Shown here piece after piece: positions 7,658 through 16,214 of a stretch of DNA of 40,393 bases. The notes beneath the pieces were generated by a model. It saw only the letters and a list, made by a program, of their open reading frames with translations, had not been told where the DNA came from and made no database searches. The DNA is from Erwinia pyrifoliae DSM 12163 (GTDB lineage: Bacteria; Pseudomonadota; Gammaproteobacteria; Enterobacterales; Enterobacteriaceae): positions 3,214,004-3,254,396 of the forward strand of contig NC_017390.1 in the NCBI RefSeq assembly GCF_000026985.1. The letters are read 5' to 3'. Each line of letters starts with the position of its first letter. The stretch's first letter is position 1. The translations under genes were made by a program, and so were the position numbers.

Positions 7658-8816
7658 GCCTTACGGGCTGCGGCCGCGTGCGTATGCCGTGGAAAGTATA
7701 AAGACAGACCAGCAGGCCGATGGCCGCCAGTATCGCTGCCGATAGCGGCACCGCCGTCAGGCCGTAACCGCCACCGATCGCCGCGCCGCCAACCCAGGCA
7801 CCGAGAGCATTACCGAGGTTAAATGCGGTGATGTTGAGCGTCGATACCAGGTGCGGTGCGTCTTTACCGTGGCGCACCACGTTTATCTGCAATGCCGGCA
7901 TCATCGAGAAAACGGCCATCGCCCAGAGGAACAGGGTGAGTTCCGCCGGCCAAAAAGAGTGGCTGGTCCAGCTAAACAGCAGTGAGAACACGGCAATCAG
8001 GGAAAAACTGAGGATCAGGCTAAATGATATCTTCCAGTCCGCCAGCTTGCCGCCCAACAGATTACCGACGGTCAGGCCAATCCCCATCAGGAACAGCGTC
8101 CAGCTGACGCCACGCTGGCTGATGCCGGTGACCTGTAACAGTAACGGGGCGACATAGCTGAACAGCGAGAACATCGCGGCGGCAAAGAACATCGACATCA
8201 GTAGCGACAACCACAATTTGCCATTCTTCAGCGCGCTAAATTCCGCGGCGAGATGCACCGCCTTTTCATCATGCTGAGCCGGCAGGCTGGTCATCAGGCC
8301 GGCAAACGCCAGCACGCCCGCCACTGCCACGCACAGGAAGGTGGTGCGCCAGCCGAACGTTTGCCCCACCCAGGTTCCCAGCGGTACGCCAAGCACATTG
8401 GCCAACGTCAGGCCGGTGAACATCAGCGCCACCGCTGATGCCTGCTTGCCCGGAACCACCAGGCTGGCCGCAACCACCGCGCCAATGCCGAAGAAAGCAC
8501 CGTGACACAGTGCCGTTACCACGCGGGCCAGCATCAGCAGGTTATAACTCAATGCCAGAGAACTGAGCATATTGCCGACAATAAAGATCGCCATCAGCAG
8601 CATCAGCGCGTGTTTACGCGGGAGCCTGGCGGTAAGCAGCGCCATGATCGGCGCGCCGATGGCCACGCCGAGCGCATAACCACTAATTAGCCAACCCGCA
8701 GACGGTATAGAGATGTGCAGGTCATTCACCACTTCCGGCAACAGCCCGATAATGACAAATTCGGTGGTGCCAATCGCAAAGGCACACAGCGCCAGCGCCA
8801 GTAATGAGACAGGCAT
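7650..8816 (-). CDS. MFS transporter, DHA1 (AraJ/YdhP-like) family
   Basis: This is a 388-residue inner-membrane protein with about 12 hydrophobic segments. It has the family features IGTTEFVIIGLLPEV in TM1, SGYALGVAIGAPIMALLTAR at TM2 and the loop after it, and HGAFFGIGAVVAASLV in TM4. The NITAFNLGNALGAWVGG stretch near TM11 is typical of DHA1 exporters such as YdhP and AraJ. It is probably a proton-driven efflux pump for small molecules; the substrate is unknown. The open frame starts 9 codons earlier, but the ATG at 8814-8816 has GGGAG 8 bases upstream and begins at the first membrane segment, so I chose it. The gene replaces the ygeA-araE pair found next to lysR in E. coli. Confidence 0.85.
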   Translation of the reverse strand: MPVSLLALALCAFAIGTTEFVIIGLLPEVVNDLHISIPSAGWLISGYALGVAIGAPIMALLTARLPRKHALMLLMAIFIVGNMLSSLALSYNLLMLARVVTALCHGAFFGIGAVVAASLVVPGKQASAVALMFTGLTLANVLGVPLGTWVGQTFGWRTTFLCVAVAGVLAFAGLMTSLPAQHDEKAVHLAAEFSALKNGKLWLSLLMSMFFAAAMFSLFSYVAPLLLQVTGISQRGVSWTLFLMGIGLTVGNLLGGKLADWKISFSLILSFSLIAVFSLLFSWTSHSFWPAELTLFLWAMAVFSMMPALQINVVRHGKDAPHLVSTLNITAFNLGNALGAWVGGAAIGGGYGLTAVPLSAAILAAIGLLVCLYTFHGIRTRPQPVRLN

Positions 8817-9304
8817 GCTATTTACTCCCAGGAGGAAAACCATCTCTCTGCATGCAGAGAACGACAGTGATTAGGTAAAAAATCAAACTCAAGCTATGCC
8901 CGGCAACGGATACAGCACAAGAGTTTGATCGGCATCACATCACATATTTAAACACAGATAATGAGGATTGATCGTTCGTAAGTGGCAAAGATCTGCTGGC
9001 TGAGAGCGCCTGCTCTGTAAGCCAAAAATTGAGTAAACATCCGTGAAGCAAACCAAATTTCTCTTAATTTCCCACGCTCTACATCGGCTTAACCGTTCAT
9101 TACTTTATGATTACTGAACATTCATTAGCAAGATTAATCTTATTTTTTGCCATAAATATTAAGACCACTATGCCCTGTGCGCCTACTGTCATCTTTTTCG
9201 GCGGTGGAGATTTATTAAAGTTATGCGACGAATAACCGATTAAGCATTGATGAGAGCATGAAAACCCCTGCCGCCCCTGATTGACTAACCACCGAGGAAA
9301 AAAG
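8817..9304. other. Divergent intergenic region, no supported gene
   Basis: This 488-base gap must contain the promoters of the MFS gene (leftward) and the lipoprotein gene (rightward). An inverted repeat, ATCAAACTC (8882-8890) and GAGTTTGAT (8921-8929), flanks 30 bases and could be a hairpin or a divided operator. A minus-strand open frame at 9100-9360 runs into the lipoprotein gene, has no recognisable domain and is not called. Confidence 0.4.
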
Positions 9305-9928
9305 ATGCGATACCCCCTTTGCCTGCTAGCCCTTTGTCTGGGAGGATGTTCTGTTGGCAAGTATGAATACAGCAGAGAAGCTCACGATCGAGTCGATATG
9401 ACGGTGACCGGGATCCCAACGGTGTTGGGTATAGGTACTCTGGGAACCACCATTCCGTTAACGGCAGAATACAGCCTGACCGCAGCCCATGTGGCGAAAT
9501 ATTCCCTTTACCGCGTCAAAGCGTACCATCCCGATTGCGACCTGGCGGTGGTTTACCACAAAAATTCGCCCAACCCGCAGCCAAAATTCCGTAACGGCAT
9601 GATCGGCGACAAGATCAATATGTATGGCTACAGCTTTATTTCGGCAATGCCGGTCGCTTCCAGCGGAACTAACCTGATCAATACCGGCCTGGTAAATAGC
9701 TGGAATAAAGCCAGCTGTGTGGTGGTTGCCACCAATGCAGGCGTGGTGCAGGGGATGTCCGGTGGCGCAGTGTATAACGCCTCAGACGACTCAATCGGCG
9801 GGGTGATTGTGGGTTACACCGCTAGCGTCAACGATAAGAAAACCGCTAAAAACCTGTATAAGGACGTTTCGCTGTATGTTCCCTATGCGCGTTTCGAAAA
9901 CTGGCTAAATGATGCGGTGAAATCCTGA
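9305..9928 (+). CDS. Predicted lipoprotein with trypsin-like protease fold
   Basis: This 207-residue protein begins with a lipoprotein signal (MRYPLCLLALCLGGC), with Cys15 as lipidated residue. The mature part shows three short motifs in the order of a chymotrypsin-type protease: His62 in LTAAHVA, Asp79 in HPDCDLAVVYH, and Ser152 in GMSGGAVYN, the usual G-x-S-G-G nucleophile loop. The His-Asp distance of 17 residues is much shorter than in classical trypsins, so the fold would have to be pared down. GAGGAAAAA before the ATG fixes the start; an upstream in-frame start 8 codons earlier has no such site. No aspartate or lysine follows the Cys, so the lipoprotein sorting signal does not favour inner-membrane retention. 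The substrate is unknown. It is not part of the conserved E. coli gene order and appears to stand alone. Confidence 0.7.
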   Translation: MRYPLCLLALCLGGCSVGKYEYSREAHDRVDMTVTGIPTVLGIGTLGTTIPLTAEYSLTAAHVAKYSLYRVKAYHPDCDLAVVYHKNSPNPQPKFRNGMIGDKINMYGYSFISAMPVASSGTNLINTGLVNSWNKASCVVVATNAGVVQGMSGGAVYNASDDSIGGVIVGYTASVNDKKTAKNLYKDVSLYVPYARFENWLNDAVKS

Positions 9929-10295
9929 TCCCGCCGGTGAAGAAGTTAACCAGACATAAATTCTACCGCTGCCGCCGCATGGATTGCGGTGAAGTCAGAT
10001 ACCGAAATTGGGCAGTCCTGCGCCTACAGTAACAGCTCAATTTCGCCGCAACACAAGATCCCCCCTTCTGCGCTCTGCGCCAACAGCGCGGCAATAACCT
10101 GCTGAAAAACGGGCTTTCGCTATGCCGCTAAATTGTCCCGGGCAGAGTTATTCAAATGATCTCCTGACGCTCAGCGAAGCTCGCGTTTCAATACCATGCG
10201 GTGCCGCCATCGGCCGACGACAAAGCCCGTTTTAGGACGCCCTGTTTTGCGGCAGTCGCCGGGCGCTCACTATGGATAATTCTTATGCCAAAGAC
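9929..10295. other. Intergenic region with spaced 12-bp inverted repeat
   Basis: No gene is supported between the lipoprotein gene and the lysS terminator. AAAACGGGCTTT at 10106-10117 recurs as its exact reverse complement at 10222-10233, with 104 bases between. The interval has no clear reading frame or known RNA signature that I recognise. It may be a decayed gene or a remnant of a small mobile element. Confidence 0.35.
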
Positions 10296-10323
10296 AAAAA
10301 AAAGGCCAGCGTTCTAGCTGGCC
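10296..10323 (-). terminator. Intrinsic terminator of the prfB-lysS operon
   Basis: GGCCAGC (10304-10310) pairs with GCTGGCC (10317-10323) around a six-base loop. On the minus strand the hairpin is followed directly by eight T residues. It lies 20 bases beyond the lysS stop codon. Confidence 0.9.
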
Positions 10324-10343
10324 TGAGATAGTGCAGAGTCCGC

Positions 10344-11864
10344 TTACTTGCTGCCTGGACGCAGCGCCGGGAACAGGATCACGTCGCGAATGGTATGGCT
10401 GTTGGTAAACAGCATGACCATACGGTCAATGCCAACGCCCAGACCGGCGGTTGGCGGCAGGCCGTGCTCCAGCGCGGTAACGTAATCTTCGTCGTAGAAC
10501 ATCGCTTCGTCGTCACCCGCGTCTTTGGCATTCACCTGCTGCAGGAAACGTTCTGCCTGGTCTTGTGCATCGTTCAGCTCCGAGAAGCCGTTGCCGATTT
10601 CACGGCCGCCGATAAAGAACTCAAAACGATCGGTAATTTCCGGATCGACATCGTTACGACGCGCCAGCGGGGAGACTTCAGCCGGGTATTCGGTAATAAA
10701 GGTCGGCTGGATCAGATGCGCTTCCGCCGTTTCTTCGAAGATCTCGGTCACCAGACGGCCCAGCCCCCAGCTCTTCTCAACGTTAATCCCCAGAGACTGG
10801 GCGATGGCGACTGATTTTTCGAAGTCAGCAAGATCGGCCAGATCGGTCTGCGGACGATATTTCAGTATCGCTTCTTTCATCGTCAGTTGTGCGAAAGGCT
10901 TACCGAAGTCGAACTGCTGGTCGCCGTAAGGCACCACGGTGCTGCCCAGCACGTCCTGCGCCAGCGTACGGAACAGGCTTTCGGTCAGTTCAATCAGGTC
11001 TTTGTAGTCGGCATACGCCATATAGAGTTCCATCATGGTGAACTCTGGGTTATGGCGCGGCGAAATCCCTTCGTTACGGAAGTTACGGTTGATTTCAAAC
11101 ACGCGGTCGAAGCCACCCACCACCAGACGCTTCAGATACAGCTCCGGGGCAATACGCAGATACATATCAAGATCCAGCGCATTGTGGTGAGTGATAAACG
11201 GCCGGGCAGAAGCGCCGCCAGGGATCGCCTGCATCATCGGGGTTTCCACTTCCATAAAGTCACGGCCGACCATAAAGTTGCGGATACCGGCCATGATCTG
11301 TGAGCGGATCTTAAAGGTTTTACGTGAATCGTCGTTGGCGATCAGATCAAGGTAACGCTGACGATAACGGGTTTCCTGATCGGCCAGGCCGTGGAACTTG
11401 TCCGGTAACGGGCGAAGAGCTTTGGTCAGCAGACGCAGTTCGCTGCAGTGGATCGACAGCTCGCCAGTTTTGGTCTTGAACAACTTGCCGCGCGCGCCGA
11501 GGATATCGCCGAGATCCCATTTTTTGAACTGTTCGTTGTAGATGCCATCCGCCAGATCGTCCCGGGACACGTACAGCTGAATACGGCCACCGACATCCTG
11601 CAGGGTGACGAAAGAGGCTTTGCCCATGATACGACGCGTCATCATACGGCCCGCAACGCTGACCTCAATGCCCAGCGCTTCCAGCTCATCGTTCTCTTTG
11701 CCGTCAAATTCGGCGTGCAGCTGGTCAGATGTGCGGTCACGGCGGAAATCGTTCGGGAACGCCACGCCGGTTTCGCGCAGTGCCACCAGCTTTTCGCGCC
11801 GTGCTTTCAGTTCGTTGTTCAGCTCAAGTGCGGCGTCAGCGGCCTGCGGTTGTTGTTCAGACAT
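10344..11864 (-). CDS. lysS: Lysyl-tRNA synthetase, class II
   Basis: LysS charges tRNA-Lys with lysine in the cytoplasm. The 506-residue protein has an N-terminal OB-fold anticodon-binding domain (about 60-170, with [20 protein letters not shown]) and a class II catalytic domain. Motif 2 is [20 protein letters not shown], and motif 3 ends in [13 protein letters not shown]. Length is one residue more than E. coli LysS. AAGGA upstream of the ATG supports the start. It is the second gene of an operon with prfB, with 9 bases between them, and a strong terminator follows. A LysU paralogue is possible by sequence, but the prfB neighbour identifies lysS. Confidence 0.97.
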   Translation of the reverse strand: MSEQQPQAADAALELNNELKARREKLVALRETGVAFPNDFRRDRTSDQLHAEFDGKENDELEALGIEVSVAGRMMTRRIMGKASFVTLQDVGGRIQLYVSRDDLADGIYNEQFKKWDLGDILGARGKLFKTKTGELSIHCSELRLLTKALRPLPDKFHGLADQETRYRQRYLDLIANDDSRKTFKIRSQIMAGIRNFMVGRDFMEVETPMMQAIPGGASARPFITHHNALDLDMYLRIAPELYLKRLVVGGFDRVFEINRNFRNEGISPRHNPEFTMMELYMAYADYKDLIELTESLFRTLAQDVLGSTVVPYGDQQFDFGKPFAQLTMKEAILKYRPQTDLADLADFEKSVAIAQSLGINVEKSWGLGRLVTEIFEETAEAHLIQPTFITEYPAEVSPLARRNDVDPEITDRFEFFIGGREIGNGFSELNDAQDQAERFLQQVNAKDAGDDEAMFYDEDYVTALEHGLPPTAGLGVGIDRMVMLFTNSHTIRDVILFPALRPGSK

Positions 11865-11873
11865 GTGAGTTCC

Positions 11874-12972
11874 TTATAAACCTGCTTTCAAACTTGCTTC
11901 GATAAAACGATCCAGATCGCCGTCCAGAACCGCCTGAGTATTACGCGTCTCTACGCTGGTGCGCAGATCCTTGATGCGGGAGTCGTCCAGCACGTAAGAA
12001 CGGATCTGGCTGCCCCAGCCAATGTCAGACTTGTTATCTTCCGCCGTCTGCTTATCCGCATTTTTCTTCTGCATCTCGTATTCGTACAGCTTGGCGCGCA
12101 GCTGCTTGAATGCCTGATCTTTGTTTTTATGCTGGGAACGGTCGTTCTGACACTGCACCACAATGTTGGTCGGTAAGTGGGTAATACGCACCGCCGACTC
12201 GGTTTTGTTAACGTGCTGGCCACCGGCACCGGAGGCGCGGTAAACGTCGATACGCAGATCGGCCGGATTGATTTCGATATCAATGTTGTCATCAACTTCC
12301 GGGTAGATAAATACCGAGCTGAACGAGGTATGGCGACGGCCACCGGAATCGAACGGGCTTTTGCGCACCAGGCGATGCACGCCGGTTTCAGTACGCAACC
12401 AGCCAAACGCATAGTCACCGATGATCTTGATGGTGGCGGATTTGGTTCCGGCCACTTCACCATCTGACTCTTCGATAATTTCGGTTTTAAAGCCTTTGGC
12501 CTCTGCCCAGCGCAGATACATACGCAACAGCATGCTGGCCCAGTCCTGCGCCTCGGTGCCGCCGGAACCGGCCTGAATATCCATATAGCAGTCGGCGCTG
12601 TCATATTCGCCAGAGAACATACGGCGGAATTCCAGCTCGCCGAGCTTCTTGTCCAGCCCGTCAAGTTCGTTGACCGCCTCGTTGAAGGTCTCTTCGTCTT
12701 CTGCTTCCACCGCCAGCTCCAGCAGGCCGGAAACATCTTCCAGCCCTTGCGTCATCTGGTCGAGGGTTTCGACAACGGCTTCTAATGCGGAGCGTTCTTT
12801 ACCCAATGCCTGGGCGCGGTCAGGTTCATTCCAGACGTCAGGCTGTTCTAGTTCAGCGTTAACTTCCTGCAGGCGTTCTTTCTTGGCATCATAGTCAAAG
12901 ATACCCCCTGAGCACGGTGCTGCGCTCGGTGAGATCCTGAATACGGTTTTTTACCGGATTAATTTCAAACAT
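11874..12972 (-). CDS. prfB: Peptide chain release factor 2, programmed +1 frameshift
   Basis: RF2 ends translation at UGA and UAA. The first 25 codons start at the ATG at 12970-12972 ([18 protein letters not shown]...) and end at CTT-TGA (12900-12895). Skipping the T at 12897 joins them to GAC-TAT-GAT ([12 protein letters not shown]...), giving a 365-residue protein, exactly the E. coli length. AGGGGG, separated by TAT from the CTT slip codon, is the internal Shine-Dalgarno element that stimulates the shift. [13 protein letters not shown] carries the SPF tripeptide that reads stop codons, and [12 protein letters not shown] carries the GGQ catalytic loop. Low RF2 lets ribosomes pause at TGA and shift, so the gene regulates itself. 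A tool ignoring frameshifts would start at the GTG/ATG near 12806 and lose about 55 residues. Confidence 0.97.
12895..12912 (-). promoter_or_regulatory. prfB frameshift site (CTT TGA with internal SD)
   Basis: On the minus strand the order is AGG-GGG-TAT-CTT-TGA-C. The purine-rich Shine-Dalgarno-like block sits 3 bases before the slippery CTT codon, and the in-frame TGA is the RF2 sensor. This is the classical autoregulatory arrangement. Confidence 0.95.
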
Positions 12973-13101
12973 GGTTTTGAGATCTTTTTAGGTGATCGAA
13001 AAGGGCTTAAATGTAACCATGCAGTTTAACTGAAATAGCGCGCGGTTTGTAGTATTGAACACGCTTTGCCTGGCCGTGCCGCCATGAAATGGAGAACCGG
13101 G

Positions 13102-13725
13102 ATGTCTGTCACCGATGCCCTGCTGGCCTTTACCCTTGCTGCTGCTCTGCTAACCCTGACGCCGGGGCTGGATACGGCGCTGATTTTACGCACTTCGACG
13201 GCAGAAGGAACGCGCAAAGCAATCGAGGCTCAGCTGGGGATTAATGCTGGCTGTCTGGCCTGGGCGACCGCTGTCGCCTTCGGACTGGGCGCACTGCTTG
13301 CCGTCTCTGAACTGGCCTACAGCCTGCTGAAATGGTGCGGTGCCGCGTATCTCGCCTGGCTGGGTATGCAAATGCTGTTAAAACCACGCAGCCAGATGGG
13401 CGCAGTCAGACTGGCACCGGGTGAACAGAACTGGTTTCTGCGCGGCTTTTTTGGCAACCTGCTGAATCCGAAGGTCGGTATCTTCTACGTCTCCTTCCTG
13501 CCGCAATTTATTCCAGCCGGACATTCGCCAATACTGTGGAGCTTTGGACTGGTACTGATCCATATAATGCTCGGCACCCTGTGGTCGGGTCTGCTGATCG
13601 GCTGTACGCGCCGACTGTCCGGCGCGCTGAAACGTGAGAAGGTTGTGAAGTGGCTGGATCGCACCACTGGCGGCGTGTTCCTGCTGTTTGCCGCGAAGCT
13701 GGCGCTCAGCCGCCGACCGGGGTAA
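13102..13725 (+). CDS. LysE/RhtB family amino-acid exporter
   Basis: This 207-residue protein has five to six hydrophobic segments and the family signature TPGLDTALILRTSTAEG in the first loop (about residues 20-36). GNLLNPKVGIFYVSFLPQF follows near the middle, as in RhtB, LeuE and YggA-type exporters. It is likely an inner-membrane efflux carrier for an amino acid or homoserine lactone-like compound; the substrate cannot be told. I start it at the ATG at 13102, with GGAG 7 bases upstream; the frame extends 12 codons further. It is transcribed opposite to recJ and prfB, which are neighbours in E. coli, so this gene is an insertion into a conserved order. Confidence 0.82.
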   Translation: MSVTDALLAFTLAAALLTLTPGLDTALILRTSTAEGTRKAIEAQLGINAGCLAWATAVAFGLGALLAVSELAYSLLKWCGAAYLAWLGMQMLLKPRSQMGAVRLAPGEQNWFLRGFFGNLLNPKVGIFYVSFLPQFIPAGHSPILWSFGLVLIHIMLGTLWSGLLIGCTRRLSGALKREKVVKWLDRTTGGVFLLFAAKLALSRRPG

Positions 13726-13740
13726 TCCCAAACAGCTGAG

Positions 13741-15459
13741 CTAAAGCGCCCAGAGATGGTCGATTATCAGCTGCACGCTTCGCGTGCCACGGAACTCATT
13801 GACGTCGAGTCTATAGGCCAGCTCGACCTGCTTCACGCTTGGATCCGGCCATAGCGCGGTATCGACGTTAAAAGCAATACCGTCCAGCAACGGCCCGCCG
13901 CCAATAGGCTCTATCATCACCTTCAGGTGGCGTTCCCCCACCAGCCGCTGCTGTAGCAGCCTGAACTTGCCGTCGAAGGTCGGTTCCGGGAATGCCTGCC
14001 CCCAGGGACCGGCTTCACGCAGCAGTTCAGCGGTGGGCAAGGTTAACTCCTGCGCCATCAGCTCGCCGTCGGACCACACCACGCCCTGTAGCGATTCCGC
14101 ATCCAGCCAGTCGCCGACCAGATCGGCAAAGCGCTGGCGGAATTCGTCAAATTTTGCCTCTTCCAGTGACAACCCCGCCGCCATCGCGTGGCCGCCGAAT
14201 TTGGCAATCAGCCCCGGATGCCGCGTATCCAGCCGCTCAAGGACATCGCGCATATGCAGCCCGGCAATGGAACGGCCGGAGCCTTTCAGCATGCCGTCCC
14301 CTGCCGGAGCGAAAGCAATCACCGGACGGTGAAAACGCTCTTTCAGCCGGGAGGCAAGAATACCCACCACGCCCTGATGCCATTCAGGGTGATACATGGC
14401 AATGCCCAGCGGCAGCGCTTCGCTGGCGTTCTCCAGACGGTTGCACAGCGCCAGCGCTTCCGACTGCATTCCCTGCTCAATCTCTTTACGCGTTTGGTTG
14501 AGCGCATCCAGTTCGCTGGCCAGCATCCGCGCCTGCCCAAGATCCTCACTGAGAAGCAGCGCCACCCCAACCGACATATCGTCCAGCCGACCGGCAGCAT
14601 TCAGCCGTGGACCAAGAGCAAAACCTAAATCACTGGCCGCCAGCTGTCGGGCATCGCGGTTAGCAATCTCCAGCAGTGCGCGAATGCCGGGACGGCACTT
14701 ACCGGCGCGAATGCGGCTCAGCCCCTGCCACACCAGGATGCGGTTGTTGGCATCCAGCGGCACCACATCGGCAACGGTGCCGAGCGCCACTAAATCCAGC
14801 AGTTCCGCCAGGTTCGGCAACCCGTTCACGCCGCTGTCACGCAGCCGGGCGCGCAGCGCCAGCATCAGGTAAAACGCCACCCCCACCCCCGCCAGCGCGC
14901 GCGAAGGGAATGCGCAGTCACTGAGGTTAGGATTCACAATAGCGTCCGCATCAGGCAGGATCTCGCCCGGCAGATGGTGATCGGTAACCAGCACCGCAAT
15001 GCCTTTCTGATGAGCCAGCGCCACACCGGCAAGCGATGAGATACCGTTATCGACGGTAACAATCAGCTGCGCACCGCGTGCCGCCGCCTGCTCTACCACT
15101 TCAGGACTAAGACCGTAGCCGTCATCAAAGCGGTTGGGCACCAGATATTTGACGTTCTGCGCGCCCATACCGCGCAGCGACAGAACGGCCAGCGCGGTAC
15201 TGGTCGCGCCGTCTGCGTCAAAATCACCCACGATCATAATGCACTGGTTGTCGGCTAACGCGTGTTGCAAGAGGGTGACCGCCTTTTCAATCCCGCTAAG
15301 GGATTGGAAAGGATGCAAATTTTTCGCTCCGCGCTCCAGTTCACTGGCACAGGAAACGCCACGATGAGCGTACAGACGGCGTAATAACGGGTTCAGATCG
15401 GCGGGAAGTGCGGCAACGTCCGCCGCCTCACGGCGACGGAGTTCAGTTTTACTGTTCAC
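13741..15459 (-). CDS. recJ: Single-stranded-DNA exonuclease RecJ
   Basis: RecJ degrades single-stranded DNA 5' to 3' in recombination and mismatch repair, using a two-metal DHH-family centre. The 572-residue protein has VGDFDADGATSTAL (about 77-90), VTVDNGI, VTDHHLPGE (DHH motif), LGPRLNAAGRLDD, and the DHHA1 motif GSGRSIAGLHMRD with KFGGHAMAAG. It ends with an OB-fold-like domain, as in E. coli RecJ (577 residues). The start is a GTG at 15457-15459, 5 bases after the dsbC stop codon. The ribosome site inside the dsbC end is weak, so translational coupling is likely. It forms the operon xerD-dsbC-recJ, as in E. coli. Confidence 0.96.
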   Translation of the reverse strand: MNSKTELRRREAADVAALPADLNPLLRRLYAHRGVSCASELERGAKNLHPFQSLSGIEKAVTLLQHALADNQCIMIVGDFDADGATSTALAVLSLRGMGAQNVKYLVPNRFDDGYGLSPEVVEQAAARGAQLIVTVDNGISSLAGVALAHQKGIAVLVTDHHLPGEILPDADAIVNPNLSDCAFPSRALAGVGVAFYLMLALRARLRDSGVNGLPNLAELLDLVALGTVADVVPLDANNRILVWQGLSRIRAGKCRPGIRALLEIANRDARQLAASDLGFALGPRLNAAGRLDDMSVGVALLLSEDLGQARMLASELDALNQTRKEIEQGMQSEALALCNRLENASEALPLGIAMYHPEWHQGVVGILASRLKERFHRPVIAFAPAGDGMLKGSGRSIAGLHMRDVLERLDTRHPGLIAKFGGHAMAAGLSLEEAKFDEFRQRFADLVGDWLDAESLQGVVWSDGELMAQELTLPTAELLREAGPWGQAFPEPTFDGKFRLLQQRLVGERHLKVMIEPIGGGPLLDGIAFNVDTALWPDPSVKQVELAYRLDVNEFRGTRSVQLIIDHLWAL

Positions 15460-15464
15460 AAAAA

Positions 15465-16169
15465 TCAGTCACCATTTTTCTGGCCATCAAGGAATTTCTT
15501 CAGTTCCTGCGCTCCCTGGTAGCCAGGGACCAGCGTGCCGTCCTGCAACAGCATGGCCGGAGTACCCTGAATACCGTACTGGGCGCCCAGTTTGAATTGC
15601 TGTGCAAGGTCAATCTTGCAGTCGGTCGCCTTCACGTCTTCACCTTTCATTGCCGCATCAAGCGCCTTGTTACGATCGGCGGCACACCAGATGGATTTCA
15701 TTTTTTTCGCTACCGGGCCTTCCATCCCTTCACGCGGGAAGGCCAGATAGCGTACGGTGATCCCCAGCGCGTTATAGTCCGCCATCTGCTGATGCAGCTT
15801 ATGGCAGTAACCACAGGTGATATCGGTAAACACCGTCACCACATGCTGCTCTTTCGCCGCTTTGTAAACGATCATCTCTTTACTCAGCGCGTCCACTTTC
15901 TTTTCCAGCAGCTTATTGGTGACGTTAACCGGGCGGCCGCCGCTGACATCATAAAGCGGCCCCTGGATGAAATGCTTGCCGTCATCGGTGATGTACAGCA
16001 CACCGCTTTCACTCAGCACGGTTTTAAAACCCGGCAGCGGCGCAGGCTGGATCTCGGTCTGCTGTAAGCCCAGCTTGCTCAACGACTGCTGAATCGCTGC
16101 ATCATCAGCGTTCGCCAGACCACTGGCTGCGGCTAATATCACCGAAAGTAACAGGTAATGCTTTTTCAT
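15465..16169 (-). CDS. dsbC: Thiol:disulfide isomerase DsbC
   Basis: DsbC is a periplasmic homodimer that reshuffles wrong disulfides and is kept reduced by DsbD. The 234-residue precursor has a signal peptide cleaved after ANA (residue 21). It has an N-terminal dimerisation domain (to about 80), then a thioredoxin fold with the active site Cys119-Gly-Tyr-Cys122 in TDITCGYCHKLHQQ. A second Cys pair (in WCAADRN and TDCKID) makes the structural disulfide, and GIQGTPAM holds the cis-proline. It lies between xerD and recJ in the same direction. Confidence 0.96.
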   Translation of the reverse strand: MKKHYLLLSVILAAASGLANADDAAIQQSLSKLGLQQTEIQPAPLPGFKTVLSESGVLYITDDGKHFIQGPLYDVSGGRPVNVTNKLLEKKVDALSKEMIVYKAAKEQHVVTVFTDITCGYCHKLHQQMADYNALGITVRYLAFPREGMEGPVAKKMKSIWCAADRNKALDAAMKGEDVKATDCKIDLAQQFKLGAQYGIQGTPAMLLQDGTLVPGYQGAQELKKFLDGQKNGD

Positions 16170-16214
16170 AACTATGTCCTTATCGCCTTACATATGGGCT
16201 GTTTTAATGCTGAT

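Noticed and set aside
9100..9360. 86-codon minus-strand frame before the lipoprotein
   Set aside because: Overlaps the true start and signal sequence of the lipoprotein gene and has no domain.
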